In this document: positions 11,777-24,745 of the stretch, in pieces
Layout of the letters: each line of letters begins with the position of its first letter
How positions within the stretch are numbered: the first letter of the stretch is position 1
Assembly: GCA_963971425.1 (NCBI GenBank)
Contig: OZ020515.1
Span: 37,090,371-37,154,370 of the forward strand
Reading direction: 5' to 3'
DNA from: Bryoerythrophyllum caledonicum
Lineage: Eukaryota; Streptophyta; Bryopsida; Pottiales; Pottiaceae
Length of the DNA: 64,000 nucleotides
Translations under genes and position numbers: made by a program
Notes under the pieces: model-generated
The model's database searches: none
What the model was told of the DNA's origin: nothing
The model's input: the letters and a program-made list of their open reading frames with translations, nothing else

Positions 11777-13610
11777 TGTCATGTCAAATCGGATGAATAG
11801 GGTCATCCCTCTCCCAATTTCCCTTCCCGTTCTCATAGCCTCATTCAAGCCCTAAGCCCTAAAATTCACTAACAAACCTTAACCCCTTAATTTCCAAGAG
11901 TCCCCTCAGGGGAGTTTAGAAGGTTTGGGCAGGTTCTAGTGGTGTCAATTTATAGCATTTTTCTTTGAAATTTTTATTGAAGATGGACATTACCAAAAGC
12001 TTTGTGTGAGTCTAATTTTTTTTTCTAAAATCCAACATTTAATGAAAAAGTTATAGGGTTTTGAAGTTCAAATGGGGAGAGCGGGCACGTCGGGCAACTC
12101 CAAAAACTTTTCCTAGGACACTTTATTGAATGTGAGATTTTCAGTACCAACAAATAATATTATTTCCTCTCTTATAGTAAAAAAAAATCTCTTGTCTTTA
12201 GTGAAAAAAGAGTATATGAATCCAAGTCAAACATTTTTACACATTGTCACACATTGTCGAGCAAGGTACCAAAAAACTTCTTCTTTTCCACATTAAACTT
12301 AGAGATCTTCTTATTTCGCACGTTTTATTTTCTCCGTAGCATTATGTGGTGTGAACCTTTGCATTGACCAATCAAATTCTCATTCTAAAATGTATTTAGT
12401 TCACAAAAAAATATAACACGAATTGACATTTTTTGAACCTCCACTACTTGCACAATTTTTTTGAATATGCTACACCCCACCTCTACCTCTAAAAGTTGGT
12501 GTACAAGGAACTAGTACCATCCTTAACATGATGAAAATGAATTTAGACCTTGTGTAGTGCAAATATTTGACACCTATTGAAATCAAAGTCTGCTGATCTA
12601 CTAAACCCAGGGAAGAAAATGCACCTTTTTTCTACTTCAAACACTATAATCTTACAATCCGTGCGGTCAAAGTTTATGAAATTTTATGAGTATGTTATTT
12701 AGTAAGTCTTTATTGAGATCCTACGATTAAAATCAGAAATAAAAGTTTTACATTTCTTTATTACTCACTGCACTAAAACTATCAGTTTTGAAGTGTTTTT
12801 GGTGCGAAATTGTCAAAGAAATTTAGGGGTTAAAGCCTGAGGTGGGCTGTAGTCCTAGTCTAGTTTCAAAATCTTACTTTTACTGGCCCTCTCAGGCCGC
12901 CTCTGGCTGCACCTTTTTAAAAATTTCACCACACTTGCAACTGAGGTTCCCCACTTGTTTCGATAATATTAAAAATAAATAGAAATCTCCTTTTCTTTCC
13001 TTGCAGTAAAGACTTCTTTACTTGTGTCAAAAAAAATAAAAAATAAATAGATATCACAGAATGATGAGAGGGAACTCTGGGTGTATGTTCCTGCACTTTT
13101 GACTTATTTATGGTGGTAAAATTGGGCTTATCATAGACAGCATCGCATGCGGCTGCATGGCATATGGCAGAAGATTATAATATTGGCCCCCAAATGGAAT
13201 GAATGAAGCATGATTGGAGATCCAAGTACAAAGGTTGTATTAGATTTCTCATCACTCCAATGATCTGCATTCCTTGGTATTCGGGACAGAATGTTTTGCT
13301 GCGTCAAAGGGTTCTGCAAATGCGGCTCTGTTGACGAGTGAAAGAGCATTTGTAGCAGAACCTGTTGTAACTTCCTTAGTAATTAAACAAAACCCATAAC
13401 TGATACTAAAATTGGGGTATATCCAACCAACTTCCATCTCATTACCACCCATTTAGTATCAAATGGAGGTTTTCTATCAGTCATGACACAACTAATTCAC
13501 ATTTCATTGGAAAATTATGAAATCACATGGGTTAAATTTGTAATTCTATCGGCTATCAATGAAAAATAAATATTATATATTTTTTTTCCTCTATACATGC
13601 ACAAAACCTA
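11777..13610. other. AT-rich intergenic DNA, partly repeated in inverse at 14.5 kb
   Basis: No gene seen. A stretch at about 12420-12480 (CACAATTTTTTTGAATATG and neighbours) matches, in reverse complement, the stretch near 14570-14640. This suggests that diverged copies of one non-coding repeat flank the MITE. Short CCCTAA-like phrases occur near 11848-11890. Confidence 0.4.
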
Positions 13611-14112
13611 GAGGCGCTTTACACTATGGACCATGAGGATTGACCAAGAGAAATCATGTATTTTCATGGTCACGGCTCTTGGTCTAGAGTCGTGACCATG
13701 AAAAATAAAAAATCCTTTTTTGAGTGTCTTGGTCACTTCTCACAGTGTAAAGTGGATTTGGGCCGGGACAAGTATGGGCTGATTTTTTTAATGTATATAT
13801 ACAAATCCAGGAAAAAATAATTAAAAAATAATAAATAAAATAGATTTTAGCCAATCATTGATTTTTAGCCCAACGATCCCCTTGATTTCCGTCGAGTCGA
13901 CCTATTTGCCTCGACTCAACGGAAAACCCGTTGGACCAAGACACATTATCCACTCAGTAAAAAATAGCATACTTAGGTAACCTCGAACTCCGTGGTCAAT
14001 CTCCTTTTTTCAAGGTAGTGTAAGCAAACTCGGACCGGGACGACTTCCTTGGCCAATCCCAGATTTTAGAGGGCCGTGGTCAATCTCCATGGTACGTAGT
14101 GTAAGGCGCCCC
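13611..14112. mobile_element. Tourist/Harbinger-like MITE, 502 bp
   Basis: Terminal inverted repeats of about 38 bp: the left starts GAGGCGCTTTACACTATGG, and the right reads GGGGCGCCTTACACTACG in reverse complement. Both continue into ACCATG and GATTGACCA. The flanks are CTA on the left and TTA on the right. This fits the 3-bp TTA/TAA-type target duplication of PIF/Harbinger elements with one later change. It has no coding capacity. Inside, at about 13660-13705, is a hairpin with stem TTTTCATGGTCACG. The family call is inference from end sequence and duplication length. Confidence 0.65.
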
Positions 14113-14849
14113 TTAACTTGTGGTTATTGGGGGGTTTTACCAATAGCTCCATTGGTAAAATATTGGGGGTTTTACCAATAGCACCAATACCTATCATTCA
14201 ATAGGTAATGTTCCTCAATTATTTTCCACCGAAAAGACTTCTACCTACTTGTCTAGTGAAAGGAGAGGCAAAAGAATAAAGTAAAAACTCAATTTTTATT
14301 TTCAAACATAAGATCTTTTTCTAGACCATTCAAAGGACTAGCTCTTACAACTTCCTAAAAGTTGGCCATATGAATCAAAAGATTATAATGTTTAATGTGA
14401 AGATAGGTTTTTATTTTTTATAATATTTTTTGTGTTAAGAGAATGAGGATCATCAAAATTTACTTCAATTGGTGTCAAATTTTTACACTACATGAATCTA
14501 AGTTTGATAACATTGTGATGTACATATGTTACTTCCTTGTATAGTAATTATGAGAAGTAGAAGGAGACTCGTATAACATATTCAAAAAAATTGTGCAAGG
14601 AAGGAAGTTTCAAATTTCCAATATACATTGAATTTTCTGTGACCTTTATTTGTTAATGAATGAGAATCTGAACAGTTTCAAAGAAGGTTAAAACCACATT
14701 TTTTAGTAGAAAAAATAAAATATGAAAAATATAGATCTCTAGAATTTATGTTGAAAAAAATTAGTTTTTTGGTAACCTAATGAATAAAGTGTGAAAATGT
14801 TCAACTTATATTAAAATGGAATGTTTACACTAAAGAGAAGGGTAATTGA
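14113..14849. other. AT-rich DNA beside the truncated MULE copy
   Basis: No gene seen. The phrase GGGGGTTTTACCAATAGC is duplicated at about 14130-14195. Around 14570-14640 it matches the 12.4-kb stretch in reverse complement. Homology to MULE copy 1 begins abruptly at about 14850. Confidence 0.4.
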
Positions 14850-17800
14850 AACGCATCCCCATCATAGATTTGGTATGGCATAGAGGTTAGAGACGTAACA
14901 ATTATTCATAAGAGCAACGCTTGATCACTTGTTGTATTGTTCAATCGTTGGAACATCTATTGTTCTACAAGTTGCGTAGCCGTTCTGGAAGGTGTGGTAA
15001 GGATTTGGATTTTCCATGGAAGAGGCATGTCCATAGACACTTGGAATTGTCTTCGTGGTGAAAGAGCTCCACGCTGCTGCAACTGGAAACCTGCTTTTTC
15101 CAAAGCTAGTACCTCCTGCACTGTTAAATTAGTGCCAATCTTCGCAAACCACGTCATTGGAACTACTAGCCAATCGACCATAGATGGTTTTTTTGACTCC
15201 TTCACACATGGACCAATGTCATCGGGACAAAACCAAAATTCAGCGAAGACATTCCGTGGCAATCTGTAATCTTTCTTCATACTGGCATATGTGGAGGCCA
15301 GAGTCCCATGACTCCCACATCCAACCTTAGTGTTGCACTACTTGCCACTGTGAGCTTGCAATGCTTGGCATTAAGAGCAAACTTTTTAGAGAGGCGGGAA
15401 ATGTGCCACTTCAATGGATCACATTCTGATTCCAAAACGGATGTTGAATGCTGGACTTTCAAGTCTTGTTCAGTGAGGGCTTCTTCGATAAGCGCTCGAG
15501 TCATCCTTTGGCCATCACGGGGGATAGAGTAGTTCATCGTATCCGATCTATAGAAATTGTGGGCAGATGTGAGTGGCATGTCAAGCTTGGGCTTTGTGGA
15601 CCCAAAAATTTCAGCACCTTCTAAACCGCTCGTCTTGGTTAGTAGATCCTCAGCCCTAGGGAAGTTCCTAACAGCCTGAGCTATGAGTTTGGGGTCACCA
15701 GAGCGTTGAGGATTGCTTTCATGTGAGCGGTAAATGGTGAGCAGTGAGCATTGAGCACTCAAATTTAGGATTTAGGATTAAAGATTAAGGATTTAGGGTT
15801 TATACTTTAGGTTTTATGGTTTAGTAATAGGTAATACTTTCATACTTTTTAAAGAAAAGTACAAAATAATTAAAATTTTCCTACTTAGTTTTTATTCACC
15901 GCTCACGGATCATTGTTCACCGCTCATAAGATAGCATCGTTCCTAGAACGTTGAGTAGAGCACATTCAAAGCGTACCTTTGTCAAGACCTTTTCCAGACA
16001 TGCCACCTTTCAACCATGTACGATACAAAGTGGTGTGCATGAAAACACGGATGACGTCGTCTATAGTTGTTGAAAACAAACACATTATTATATTTCCGGA
16101 TTGTTGTAGCCAACGGTTGTGGACAATTTCCGCAAGGTTGCACGATGGCATGTCCAATCTCTCGTGAAGTGTGAGATTCTGAGTAAACACAACAACTATC
16201 ATTAATATGATCTAATCTCTTTCTCAAAGACTGAGCACTGAAGGCCCTATATTTCAAAGTAGAAACGAGTAACCACAAGCTGCATAGCACCGCTCCATTG
16301 TCAATAACGAGAGTGCCCAAAAGTCATCCAATCCTCCAGAGCTCAACGCCTAGTTTCGGTAGTCGTACCGGAAGACACCCACCACCCACGAATTACATTG
16401 TATTGAGCTTCAGCCTCCTCTTTAGTCTTTGCGGTTTTCCAGATCTTGTAGAGCCTAGAGGGCAATGTGCTGCTCTTGGAAATGGGGAAGAATGCTTTTG
16501 GTAGTGACTCCCTGAAGACACTTTGTCAAATGGAATAAGCAAGTCTGTTCTTTCTTCTCCACGGGCTTGTCCTTGTCACCGTTGCCATAAATTTGCCGAA
16601 CGGCATGCCAATTTGCACCAACACTATTTGTCATGAATCCTTTGAAGCTTGTCTCTTCTTGTCCATGGTTCTTCATTGTATTATTCAAGTTTTTCCAAAA
16701 CACTTGCTGGGCTTCAGCATCGTCTAATTGCATGTTGCTCATGGCAATTGTCATGACTCTACAATACTTACTATTGTATACATGACATGCCATGGTAGTC
16801 TAGCCCTTGACCCGCTTTACATGAGCAAACATTAGCCAACAATCTTGAAGGTTCCCTCCAATTTGTATACGCTTAACGATGTCAACACCACTACCCGGAC
16901 GATCAACAGACATTTTAAATACAAAAACTTTACCTCTAAATTGACCCGAGAACTTTTTCTCGTGGATGAATTCAAACTCTGACGACTCCTTTAGATCCAT
17001 GATGTTGTCTTTTACTCGCTCCCCACCGCTGTAGAACCTCTTGCATGTTGATACAATATTTCTAATGTTTGGAGACGAGAAAGTCTCAAATTGGTTGAGG
17101 ACAACACCCATTGAGGCTTCTTCAAGGCTTGACAATCCGGTGCCCGGATGGACCAAGTAGTCGGAGAGAAAGTCTTGCTCGCAGCCATGACTATTGATGA
17201 CTTGGTTGCATTTGGTGTTTGTTGGACTTCCTTTGCAACGCAGTCGTGCATGACGTCCATCGCGGTTTGATCAACTCCTTTCGAGATGGGATGATAATGA
17301 TGTCCAAGATGAATGGCCACACGCGTGCACTTTGGATCGGTCGAAGTCACGAAATAGATACAAGCATCACAAAAAGCTAGATAGATTGGGGTCATCATCC
17401 GGCGCCATGCGTAGCCGTCGTACTGTTTATTCATTCCATTGAGGTCCCCTCCAAGCTGTGTGGGAATCCCCTCTAGTAGAGGTGGCACTTCAAATATCAT
17501 GTCTCCATTGAATTTTGGAGGCAAGTATTTTACTTGGTGGAGTTCTAGACTATCAATATCTATAAGTGCCAACTCTGACCTAGAATCCTTTCTATTTAAG
17601 GTTCTACGGACATGTGCAAGAATACTGCAAATAGTTCTTGAAGTAGGATGGACTAGGGGCTTCCCTAGAAAAACAGATGGAGGCATTTTTTATCTGGAAG
17701 GAAATGGGATAGACAGATTGGGATGGATTGACTCTTGAGACTTGAAAGGGTTACTTGACTCCTCAAGGTTCACATTAGAGACATTCTCCTCGTTAGTGTT

Positions 17801-18172
17801 GCTAAGAATTTGGACGCTAGGATATGATCGCGTGCCCAAACCAGGCACGGGTACTATATCACCAGAGTCATGTGGAGGGATAATAACGTTGGTAGATGCA
17901 TGTTTAGACATTTGAGCATCTGAGACTCCATATACCTTGAATCAACCTCGACACAAATTCCAACAAAATCCTACGGCATCACGATCTTTCACTTGATAAA
18001 TAGATTGGACATGATCTCTGATATTGTCAAAGACATCCTCTTCAACCTGGACTGTTCCAATCCTATATCCAAAATGAAGACAAAACAAAGACTCAAGGAT
18101 AGTGATAGTGCCATCCGGACCAACGGCCATGACAAAAGGTACGCCCTCGTGATGGGAAGTTAGAGACGCCAT
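14850..18172 (-). mobile_element. MULE-like transposon, 3'-truncated decayed copy 2
   Basis: Inverted relative to copy 1 and similar along most of its length. The ATG at 18172 opens MASLTSHHEGVPFVMAVG, matching MASLTSHQGGVPFIMSVS of copy 1. Open segments continue at 17690-17911, 17012-17686, 16800-17156, 16455-16793, 15966-16202, 15277-15762 and 14957-15280. Between 17156 and 16455 the frame is almost continuous, with a single stop between VKRVKG and TTMACHVYNSKYCRVMTIAM, so the transposase core is better preserved here than in copy 1. Homology to copy 1 stops after GGGGATGCGTT near 14850, so the SWIM finger is missing. A 234-bp element interrupts it at 15711-15944. I infer a defective MULE copy. 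Confidence 0.68.
15711..15944. mobile_element. small non-autonomous element inserted in MULE copy 2
   Basis: Copy 1 lacks this segment. It is flanked by AGAGCGTTGAG (15700-15710) and AGAACGTTGAG (15945-15955), an 11-bp direct repeat with one mismatch. Its ends are imperfect inverted repeats sharing a GATxGCTxTC...TGAGCGGT pattern. Inside, about 15765-15825 is a run of degenerate TTTAGGG-like units resembling plant telomere repeats. Duplication length suggests a MULE-type MITE. Confidence 0.6.
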
Positions 18173-18342
18173 GAGCTGTCAAAAATGATGTTAGACTGAG
18201 AAATGCGTTACGAGAACTGATGTGAGAAAGATTGAAAGAAATGGTTTCTATAGTCCGCTTAAATACAAAAACTATGACAAATCTATTTTGGCGGGATCGT
18301 ATATTATACAAAAGTTAAATTTTCCTACAACCTTTTAGCTGA

Positions 18343-18775
18343 TGTGGGAGTCTGAAACTCCGACTTGGTTGCCCCTATCAAAAAAATTAGTTAATTTGTG
18401 AATTTTAGTCTTAGATAACCGGGAATGTATTTAGTATTACGTAGTAGTAGGTTGTATAATAATGGGTGAAAGACGATGAATCCTTAACTAGTTAATTAGT
18501 GTTAAAGTGGTGATAAAACGGGGCCTTAAAACTACCAAAGTTGTGCCCGGAAAGACCTGGAAAGAATGACCGGGAAGGATCTCCGGAACAAAAGTCCAAA
18601 TCACCACTTTAAGACTAAACTAACTAGTCAAAGTCTTCATCAACTAGATAGTATACTTAGAAGTGTTAGTAGTAGTTGTTTAGGTTTTTAGGATTGTTCT
18701 TATAGAGGTTTAAGTCCCCAATTATGGACACTTAATTTTATGAGGAAAAAAAAAAAAAAACCCCCGGGTATCAAG
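18343..18775 (+). mobile_element. LTR-like fragment (family shared with 54.6-55.1 kb)
   Basis: It starts TGTGGGAGTCTGAAACTCC and runs through GTGGTGATAAAAC and a poly-A tract to CCCGGGTATC. The same order of blocks occurs on the minus strand from 55135 down to about 54640. TG at the start and the presence of two dispersed copies suggest a long terminal repeat. No internal coding domain is attached here, so it may be a solo or truncated LTR. Confidence 0.5.
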
Positions 18776-19699
18776 ATGAAGATGGCAAAGAAGGGCATTA
18801 AAAATGTGATTGTTAATGGAATATGAGTTCTTTGTTTTGTTATGTGAAATTGTAGAATTTAATAAATTGAAATTTTATAAATTCATATCAATGATGTAAA
18901 TCAAGTTCTAAAAATATTTTTATAGTAACATTCATAAACTCCAACAAAGGTAGCAAGTTATCACATTGCAATGCAATCTTAGTAATTGACCCACTATAAG
19001 ACATTAAGATTGAACAAAACTATGTACATGAAAGGAAGTTCAATAAAAATTCTTATACACCATAGATGATAGCATTGTAAAATGTATTAATATAAACCAT
19101 TTGGATTTAAAACAATAATCGAAGCTCTTGAATTGATTAGGATCATTAAAGTCTTGGGCTAAGTGTACAAAATAAAGAGAAGGGTAATGCACTCTACAAT
19201 TCACTTCTTTGGATCATTTTATTTCCTTTGCTAATTAGTTTTCCTACATAGGTAGCAAAATTAGATATAAGATTGAAAAGAACTCAAGCCATTTATTAAC
19301 AAAGTGCCGGTTACAAGATTTTCTACGGCTATGATTTCAAAATGCTAAAAAATTAGAACGAAAGATCTCCTCGGGATCCTAAATCCTAAATCCTAAGATG
19401 CCTTTGTAACCCTAAATCCTAAACCCTAAATTCTTGATCACTTGGGGCCCAAGATGAGCCACTTGGGACCCCAAGTAGATCATATAATTACAAATTTTTA
19501 TTATTGAAAATAGACCAATTTTCATGAAATTCCTAATGAAAAAATGTGAATAAATGTTCCATTAATCATATATTTTTGTTTTGTGATGATCTTGTGTCGG
19601 ATTAATAAGTACTCTATATATCATGTGTATTGTCTAAGAAAATATATAATATATGAAAGTAGTCAAAATGATGGAATTTGTGGATTTGAATTCTTCAAG
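18776..19699. other. AT-rich intergenic DNA with telomere-like phrases
   Basis: No gene seen. About 19378-19435 contains several CCTAAATCCTAAACCCTAAA units, an interstitial telomere-like patch. The remainder is AT-rich without recognisable structure. Confidence 0.45.
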
Positions 19700-20060
19700 A
19701 AACTTTTAGTTGCGCCCGGTTGGCGTACAAGGGGCGGGCATGCTTTTAGTGGAGTGAAGTTCATGTCCCCAATGAACCCAACCTCCAACCCGTACACGCA
19801 AGCGATCCTACAAGCGTGCGCGCCCAGCCCTCTATGCACTCGCGCGCGACCCCTATTGATACGCGCCTGACTCATTTAGATACGCGTCGGACTCATATTC
19901 GTACGCGTTCAAGTCAACGTGTCAGCCATGTAGTTGCCTTCGTGGCAGTGGATAAATTGATTTATCTTTTGTCATGGTGAAACTAGTGTTGACCTTATCG
20001 GACAGACAACAGCCTGTATTAGACGGACACTATTGGACGGATGAACAACGGAACAACCCT
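19700..20060. repeat. dispersed repeat shared with 42.73-43.08 kb
   Basis: It contains TAGTTGCCTTCGTGGCAGTG followed by GATAAATTGATTTA and clusters of GGACGGA. The same order occurs at 42730-43080. The 5' part is rich in CGCGC and 'acgcg' units. It lies just upstream of the family member carrying the 145-aa ORF. Confidence 0.7.
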
Positions 20061-20454
20061 GGTCACGTATCGCATCCCTCTCCGAGGCATGCCCTTCTTT
20101 GCCATCTTCATCTAAAATCGATGGCTCTTTGTTCAATGTAAATTCTTTAAAGCCAGATTTGAATGAGAACATTGTATGCCTACGCACGTATGGATCACAT
20201 CCGGTGTCCTGATGTAAATATTTTCAGTGTATAAAATATTTACTTGTTTACCTTTTTGGAAAGATCTTTGATTAGAAGGACGAAACTTATTGGTGACGCT
20301 TCCAGTAGCTTCAAGGTGACGCTTATTGCTCATGGAATTGTTTAAAAGGCGAAAGCCGTAAACAATATTCACCAATTCGAAGTATTCCTTTACGTTCTTA
20401 GAGTTTGTGTTTGGATTTGAAGTTCGAACTAATATGTCGAACTGGAGGGTTTTT

Positions 20455-20892
20455 ATGGAGTCACAAGATCAAGAGTCTGAACCGGAGGTAGATTTACAGC
20501 TTTCCTTGTCTCAGTTGCCAATTCAACCATCCCAGCCGGCGGTTTCTTCACCATTGCCATTTCACCCGCAAGATGAAGCTGGATCTTCTCGTCCGCTAAA
20601 GCAGCCTCGTGTTGAGCAGCGTTGGCATGGTAATCTCCAAAAGGACGCGCGTGTTTTAGTAATCTTACTTCAAACTGGATGTGTTGAACCGGGCACCCGT
20701 GAAGTGACATTTGAAGGCAGTTTCGAGGGCCTGAACGAAGACCATTATTTCTGTATACCTAGGCCAATCGAGCTAAGCACTGGCCACCATCGTTGGTTAG
20801 AAGGGCCAGTGAATCCTTTGACAAAGACTCAACGTGCAGATTACATTGCAAGTACTATCAAGCGCATCCTCAAGTTCTTGCAGATGGAGTAG
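20455..20892 (+). CDS. small ORF of an uncharacterised repeat family (copy A, 145 aa)
   Basis: An intact frame starting at ATG 20455 (MESQDQESEP), the start that aligns with its paralog at 33413. The N-terminal third is acidic, Ser/Gln/Pro-rich and contains LQLSLSQLPIQPSQP. The C-terminal part is compact, with DARVLVILLQ, VTFEGSFEGLNE, HHRWLEGP and a final helix-like IASTIKRILKFLQ. Over the aligned length it is about 40% identical to copy B, with conserved blocks LSLSQLP, DEAG.S, DAR.LVI.L, FEG.FE and a terminal amphipathic helix. I recognise no known family, no signal peptide and no membrane segment. The tail downstream (to about 22440) is also shared with copy B. It is probably the protein of a mobile or captured element rather than a host gene. 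Confidence 0.6.
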   Translation: MESQDQESEPEVDLQLSLSQLPIQPSQPAVSSPLPFHPQDEAGSSRPLKQPRVEQRWHGNLQKDARVLVILLQTGCVEPGTREVTFEGSFEGLNEDHYFCIPRPIELSTGHHRWLEGPVNPLTKTQRADYIASTIKRILKFLQME

Positions 20893-22440
20893 CACTGTTC
20901 TTTGACTTTAGTTTTTACCTCTACTTGTTTTTGATTGAAGCTTTGTACTAAATTTTTGTGTTTTGTGTTTCATTTGAATGTTAGAAGTTAAAAGATGGTA
21001 GATAGAGGGTAGTTTACCTCCTAGTTAGAACTCTTAAGGTTTGTTGACCTTTAAAGATAAGTAGATACTTATCTTTTGAGTTTTCCTAGAGCCAATGGGT
21101 GTTTTGAGGCCCATGTGATATGCACATGGGCTGATCTTATCCACCTTAGGGGTCTAGAGGGTAGGTAGGCATCTTCTCTCTCCCTCCTAGTCGGGTTTTG
21201 GGGGAAAAAGAAGTTAGTGTGCTTTGGAGAAAAAGTGTGTGTGGGTGTGTAGAGAGCCGAGAGTTTGATGGGCGAGAACTCTGGTTGTAAGCAATTTTTT
21301 TGAATGAAATTTTGAGGGTTTCTTCCTCTTTGAGATGCGCTTCCAGAGAGATTATTTTCGCTTGATTTGGAGTTGTAGACAAAAAGTTACAAGCGTGTGA
21401 GTGGAGGAGGGTCTGCTGCCACCCAACGAAGAGGAGCAGAGATTCGGGCGGCCACCAAAGTTTGTAGTTTTTGCGTCTTTCTTTGAAAATTTCAGGAGTT
21501 ATAGAACTTTTGTTTAGCTTTCCATAAACTTATCATTCAAGTTGATTAGAGTTGAATTGCAAAAGTTATGAAGGTTTGAAATTGTGAAGACCCGAGGCCA
21601 TCCATTGAGAGGGCAGAGGTTTCAACAAGCCATAACTTTTGGACAGTAGTTTAGAATGGTTTGAGATTTGGAAGGTGTGTGCACCATTGTTATAGCTCTC
21701 CAAAAAGCTATTACAATTAAGATTTGGAGTTTTGAAAAAGAAGTTATGAGCGATTGAATTTCTAGAAGGGCGGAACTTTGAACTCGCATAACTTTCGGAC
21801 AGTAGTTTAGAATGACTTGAAATTTGGAGGAGTGTTAGTTATTTGTGTTAGCTTTACAGAAAGTTATTAAACTTAGTAGTTGGAGTTTTGAGTCATCTGT
21901 GGCACTTGTTTGAAGGTTACAGCCTTGATGGAAATTTTTCCATTGTGTTTTTGAACACTTCTTTTGAGTTTCTTAGTGTTTTTGAACACTTGAAGACTTG
22001 AAGACTTGAAGACTAGAAGATAAGAAGACATGAAGACTCGTGTGTTGTGGCTTGTGGCTTGTTATTCCTAGCCAGATTTGGAGGCTCGTTGTCTTTTTTT
22101 TGTTATTCCCAGCCGGATTTGGAGGCTAGTTCTTTTCAATTCTGCTTCGTAAATTTTGTTGCGGCGAAGTGGGGTTGATCACCCACACGGTCGTATTTAT
22201 GTTGTTCTCACCGGTGAGGCGCGATTGCTGGTCACCGTGGGTTTGAATTTTAGGAGCCAATCTTTCGGACGGTTTCAGCTTGTGGTCTGGCCGTCCCGTT
22301 TTACCCGTCCGAGGCCGTGGGTTCTTATCACCTTACCTTTACCCTAAACCCGTTTAGAGCCACCACAGGATAGGCCAACGGGAAGCTGTTTGAAGAGTCG
22401 AAGAGACGAAGATATGAAGATTTGAAGAATTGAAGACACG
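20893..22440 (+). repeat. non-coding 3' tail of copy A with phased hairpins
   Basis: Shared in order with 33836-35345. Three TAGCTTT-N4-AAAGCTA-like hairpin motifs occur at 21515-21532, 21693-21710 and 21849-21866. A phrase such as 'cataactttyggacagtag' is repeated with each unit. From about 21990 come GAAGACTTGAAGACTT repeats. Then about 340 bp (22041-22380) are above 90% identical to 34964-35315, including GTTGCGGCGAAGTGGGGTT and GGAGCCAATCTTTCGGACGG. No ORF of substance is present. Confidence 0.7.
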
Positions 22441-24745
22441 ACTGGACTCTCCTGCCATCTATTCCGGTTGCAGCCAGATTCCCCGTGAATTCTCAAAGCG
22501 CTCCCCTCTCTACACGACACCGGTATCCGAGTCGTCGCTAGAAGTCTCAGACTATTCCACTTTGTCATTCGGAAGTTCAACCTTGCTTGTTTCTTTTTCG
22601 AGACCATCTCCCGGAATTTTCCGCACATACAATATCGTTAATCCAATGATTGGCGCCATCTTAGAGTTCGTTTGAATTTCCATTGTCCTCCAATCAATTA
22701 GTGCTCCAAGTACCACCTCCGTGTAAACCATCCGTAAAATAGATATATTTACTGAGTTGCGGCGCACCTTGGCCTTGTTATAGATATACTGGCACGCTTG
22801 GATGCAACACTTCTTGAAGACTTCATTGGTGCAGAAACTTAAGCTGGCCTTATTTGTACGCTACATTTGTAAATATCGCGAGTATGGCCAAATGTGGCCC
22901 ACATGACACCATCCAATATACTTTGCACATTGTGCAAATGTTCACAATTTTGGAACAGCCTCTGTACCAGAAGATGCCTTCAGCTCATGATCAATCAATA
23001 TGTGAAGGTGCTTCTTTTGCTTGTGGCGTGCTTGTCGGGTATCATGTTGTTGTTTTTTGGGTGTCTTGCGAGTGGTAGAAGGGTCTCCAGAACAATGTCC
23101 GGGGAGAATTGGGGTTCAGTGTAATGGCGGCCGGATGATTTGCTTGAAAGTCCGGTTGAATTGGGAAAGTGTCGGATTTGAAACCGGTGCGTTGAGAATA
23201 AAATTGGAAATCAACTGGGAACCATGTGAGAGTGCCGGAAATATGCTGGATAGAATGTGAGAATGCCGGATATTATGCTGGATAGAATGTGAGAATGCCG
23301 GATTTTGACCGGATGGTATCATCCCAGGGCGGATATCATCTGGTACAATTATATATGGTCCCGATTTTTTGGAGTCTGTCGAAGTACGTGTTGGCAAGTA
23401 TTCACATCTTAACACAAAGATACTCTTAAGGTAATTGTTCCCACAGAGAATCACCGAGAACTACAACGACTAACAACCAGCCTAGATATACACAATGTTA
23501 AACATAACACAATGAATACATCAAAAGAAAGAAAGGAAAGGGGTTAGATTACAACGCCTAAGCGTTAACTACATTCACCACCCGGCTCGCCGTACGAGTG
23601 CTTACCTTCGGGTAGGGACCTACCTCGCTCGGAAGGTAGGGACCTTCGGGTAGGGACCTACCTCGCTCGGAAAGTAGGGACCTTCGGGTAGGGACCTACC
23701 TCACCTTAGTCCTGGTTAAGAGAGGAGGGGGGGGGTTATCTGTACAACTATGCACACTATAGACATCCGGAGTACACGAGTACTCGGATAAAGATTATAT
23801 TACTACGGACGGTAGTCCGTGGACTCACAAAGATTTTAGTGTTTGACACAAGTAACGGCTACTCTTCCTCCCATTCTCTCCTTCTAACTCTACTCACTCA
23901 CTTGGATGGTTATGGTGTCACTGAGATCCCCTCGAAGGGGAGTTAGGCCCGTGTTACCGAAACTACGAGTGGCGTACTGTAAGTGAGCAGGGGGCCTACT
24001 CGCCCACTATCCGTCCTCCTCCCAGTTTCCCTCCACATCCGATGCGGCTGGAGATAGGATGTTCCAGGGAATGATATGAGCCTTCACAACCAACGTCAAT
24101 CTGACGCCAGAAGGTCACTCAAGACTCGCTATGACCCTTTCACGTCCGTCACTCCCCCCTCGTCCTTCCCTAGATACTTACAATGTCACCTGTTATTCCC
24201 ATTCACCCCGACTAACCTACTTGATGGAACAATGAAACAACTGTAATTGTTAGAGTTAGAGTCACGCCCCTACTAGCATTCTTCCCACCTCACCAGTTTT
24301 TCCCATCCACCCGGACTAATCTACTTGATGGAACAAGGAAACAATGGGTTGACAATTAGTGCGGACTTGAGGAGTGGACTACTTGAAATGGCACTCATAG
24401 TCATGTATGGAATTCGAGCTCTCCAACCATCGAAGGTTTTCTGAGAGTGTAGGTTTAGAATTAAACTGAAAGCAAATACACACATCAGGTAGTGAAGAGA
24501 GGTGCCACAAGACTCCTCTCTTATACTGCCAAGAACTCACATAAACGTCCAAAGGCAAACGATACCTTCTAACTAAAGGCGGCGCATTAACTACTCTTGG
24601 CAGCGGTGGCTACTACTCCACACGACGTGCACCGTCAGAAGGTAACTTATTACACAAATTCCAAGGCAAAACCAAGTCAAAATCCAAAGTCAACGCGGGG
24701 CCTAGTCCGCGAATGAACAGTGACCTACCAACTAAGATTCTGACC
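22441..24745. other. non-coding, with short tandem repeats; flank of the gag-like ORF
   Basis: No gene seen. About 23225-23300 repeats GGATAGAATGTGAGAATGCC in units of about 32 bp. About 23610-23705 repeats a GTAGGGACCTACCTCGCTCG unit of about 38-40 bp. The 23.7-24.7 kb part lies downstream of the minus-strand gag-like ORF and probably belongs to the same element, but I see no domain in it. Confidence 0.45.
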
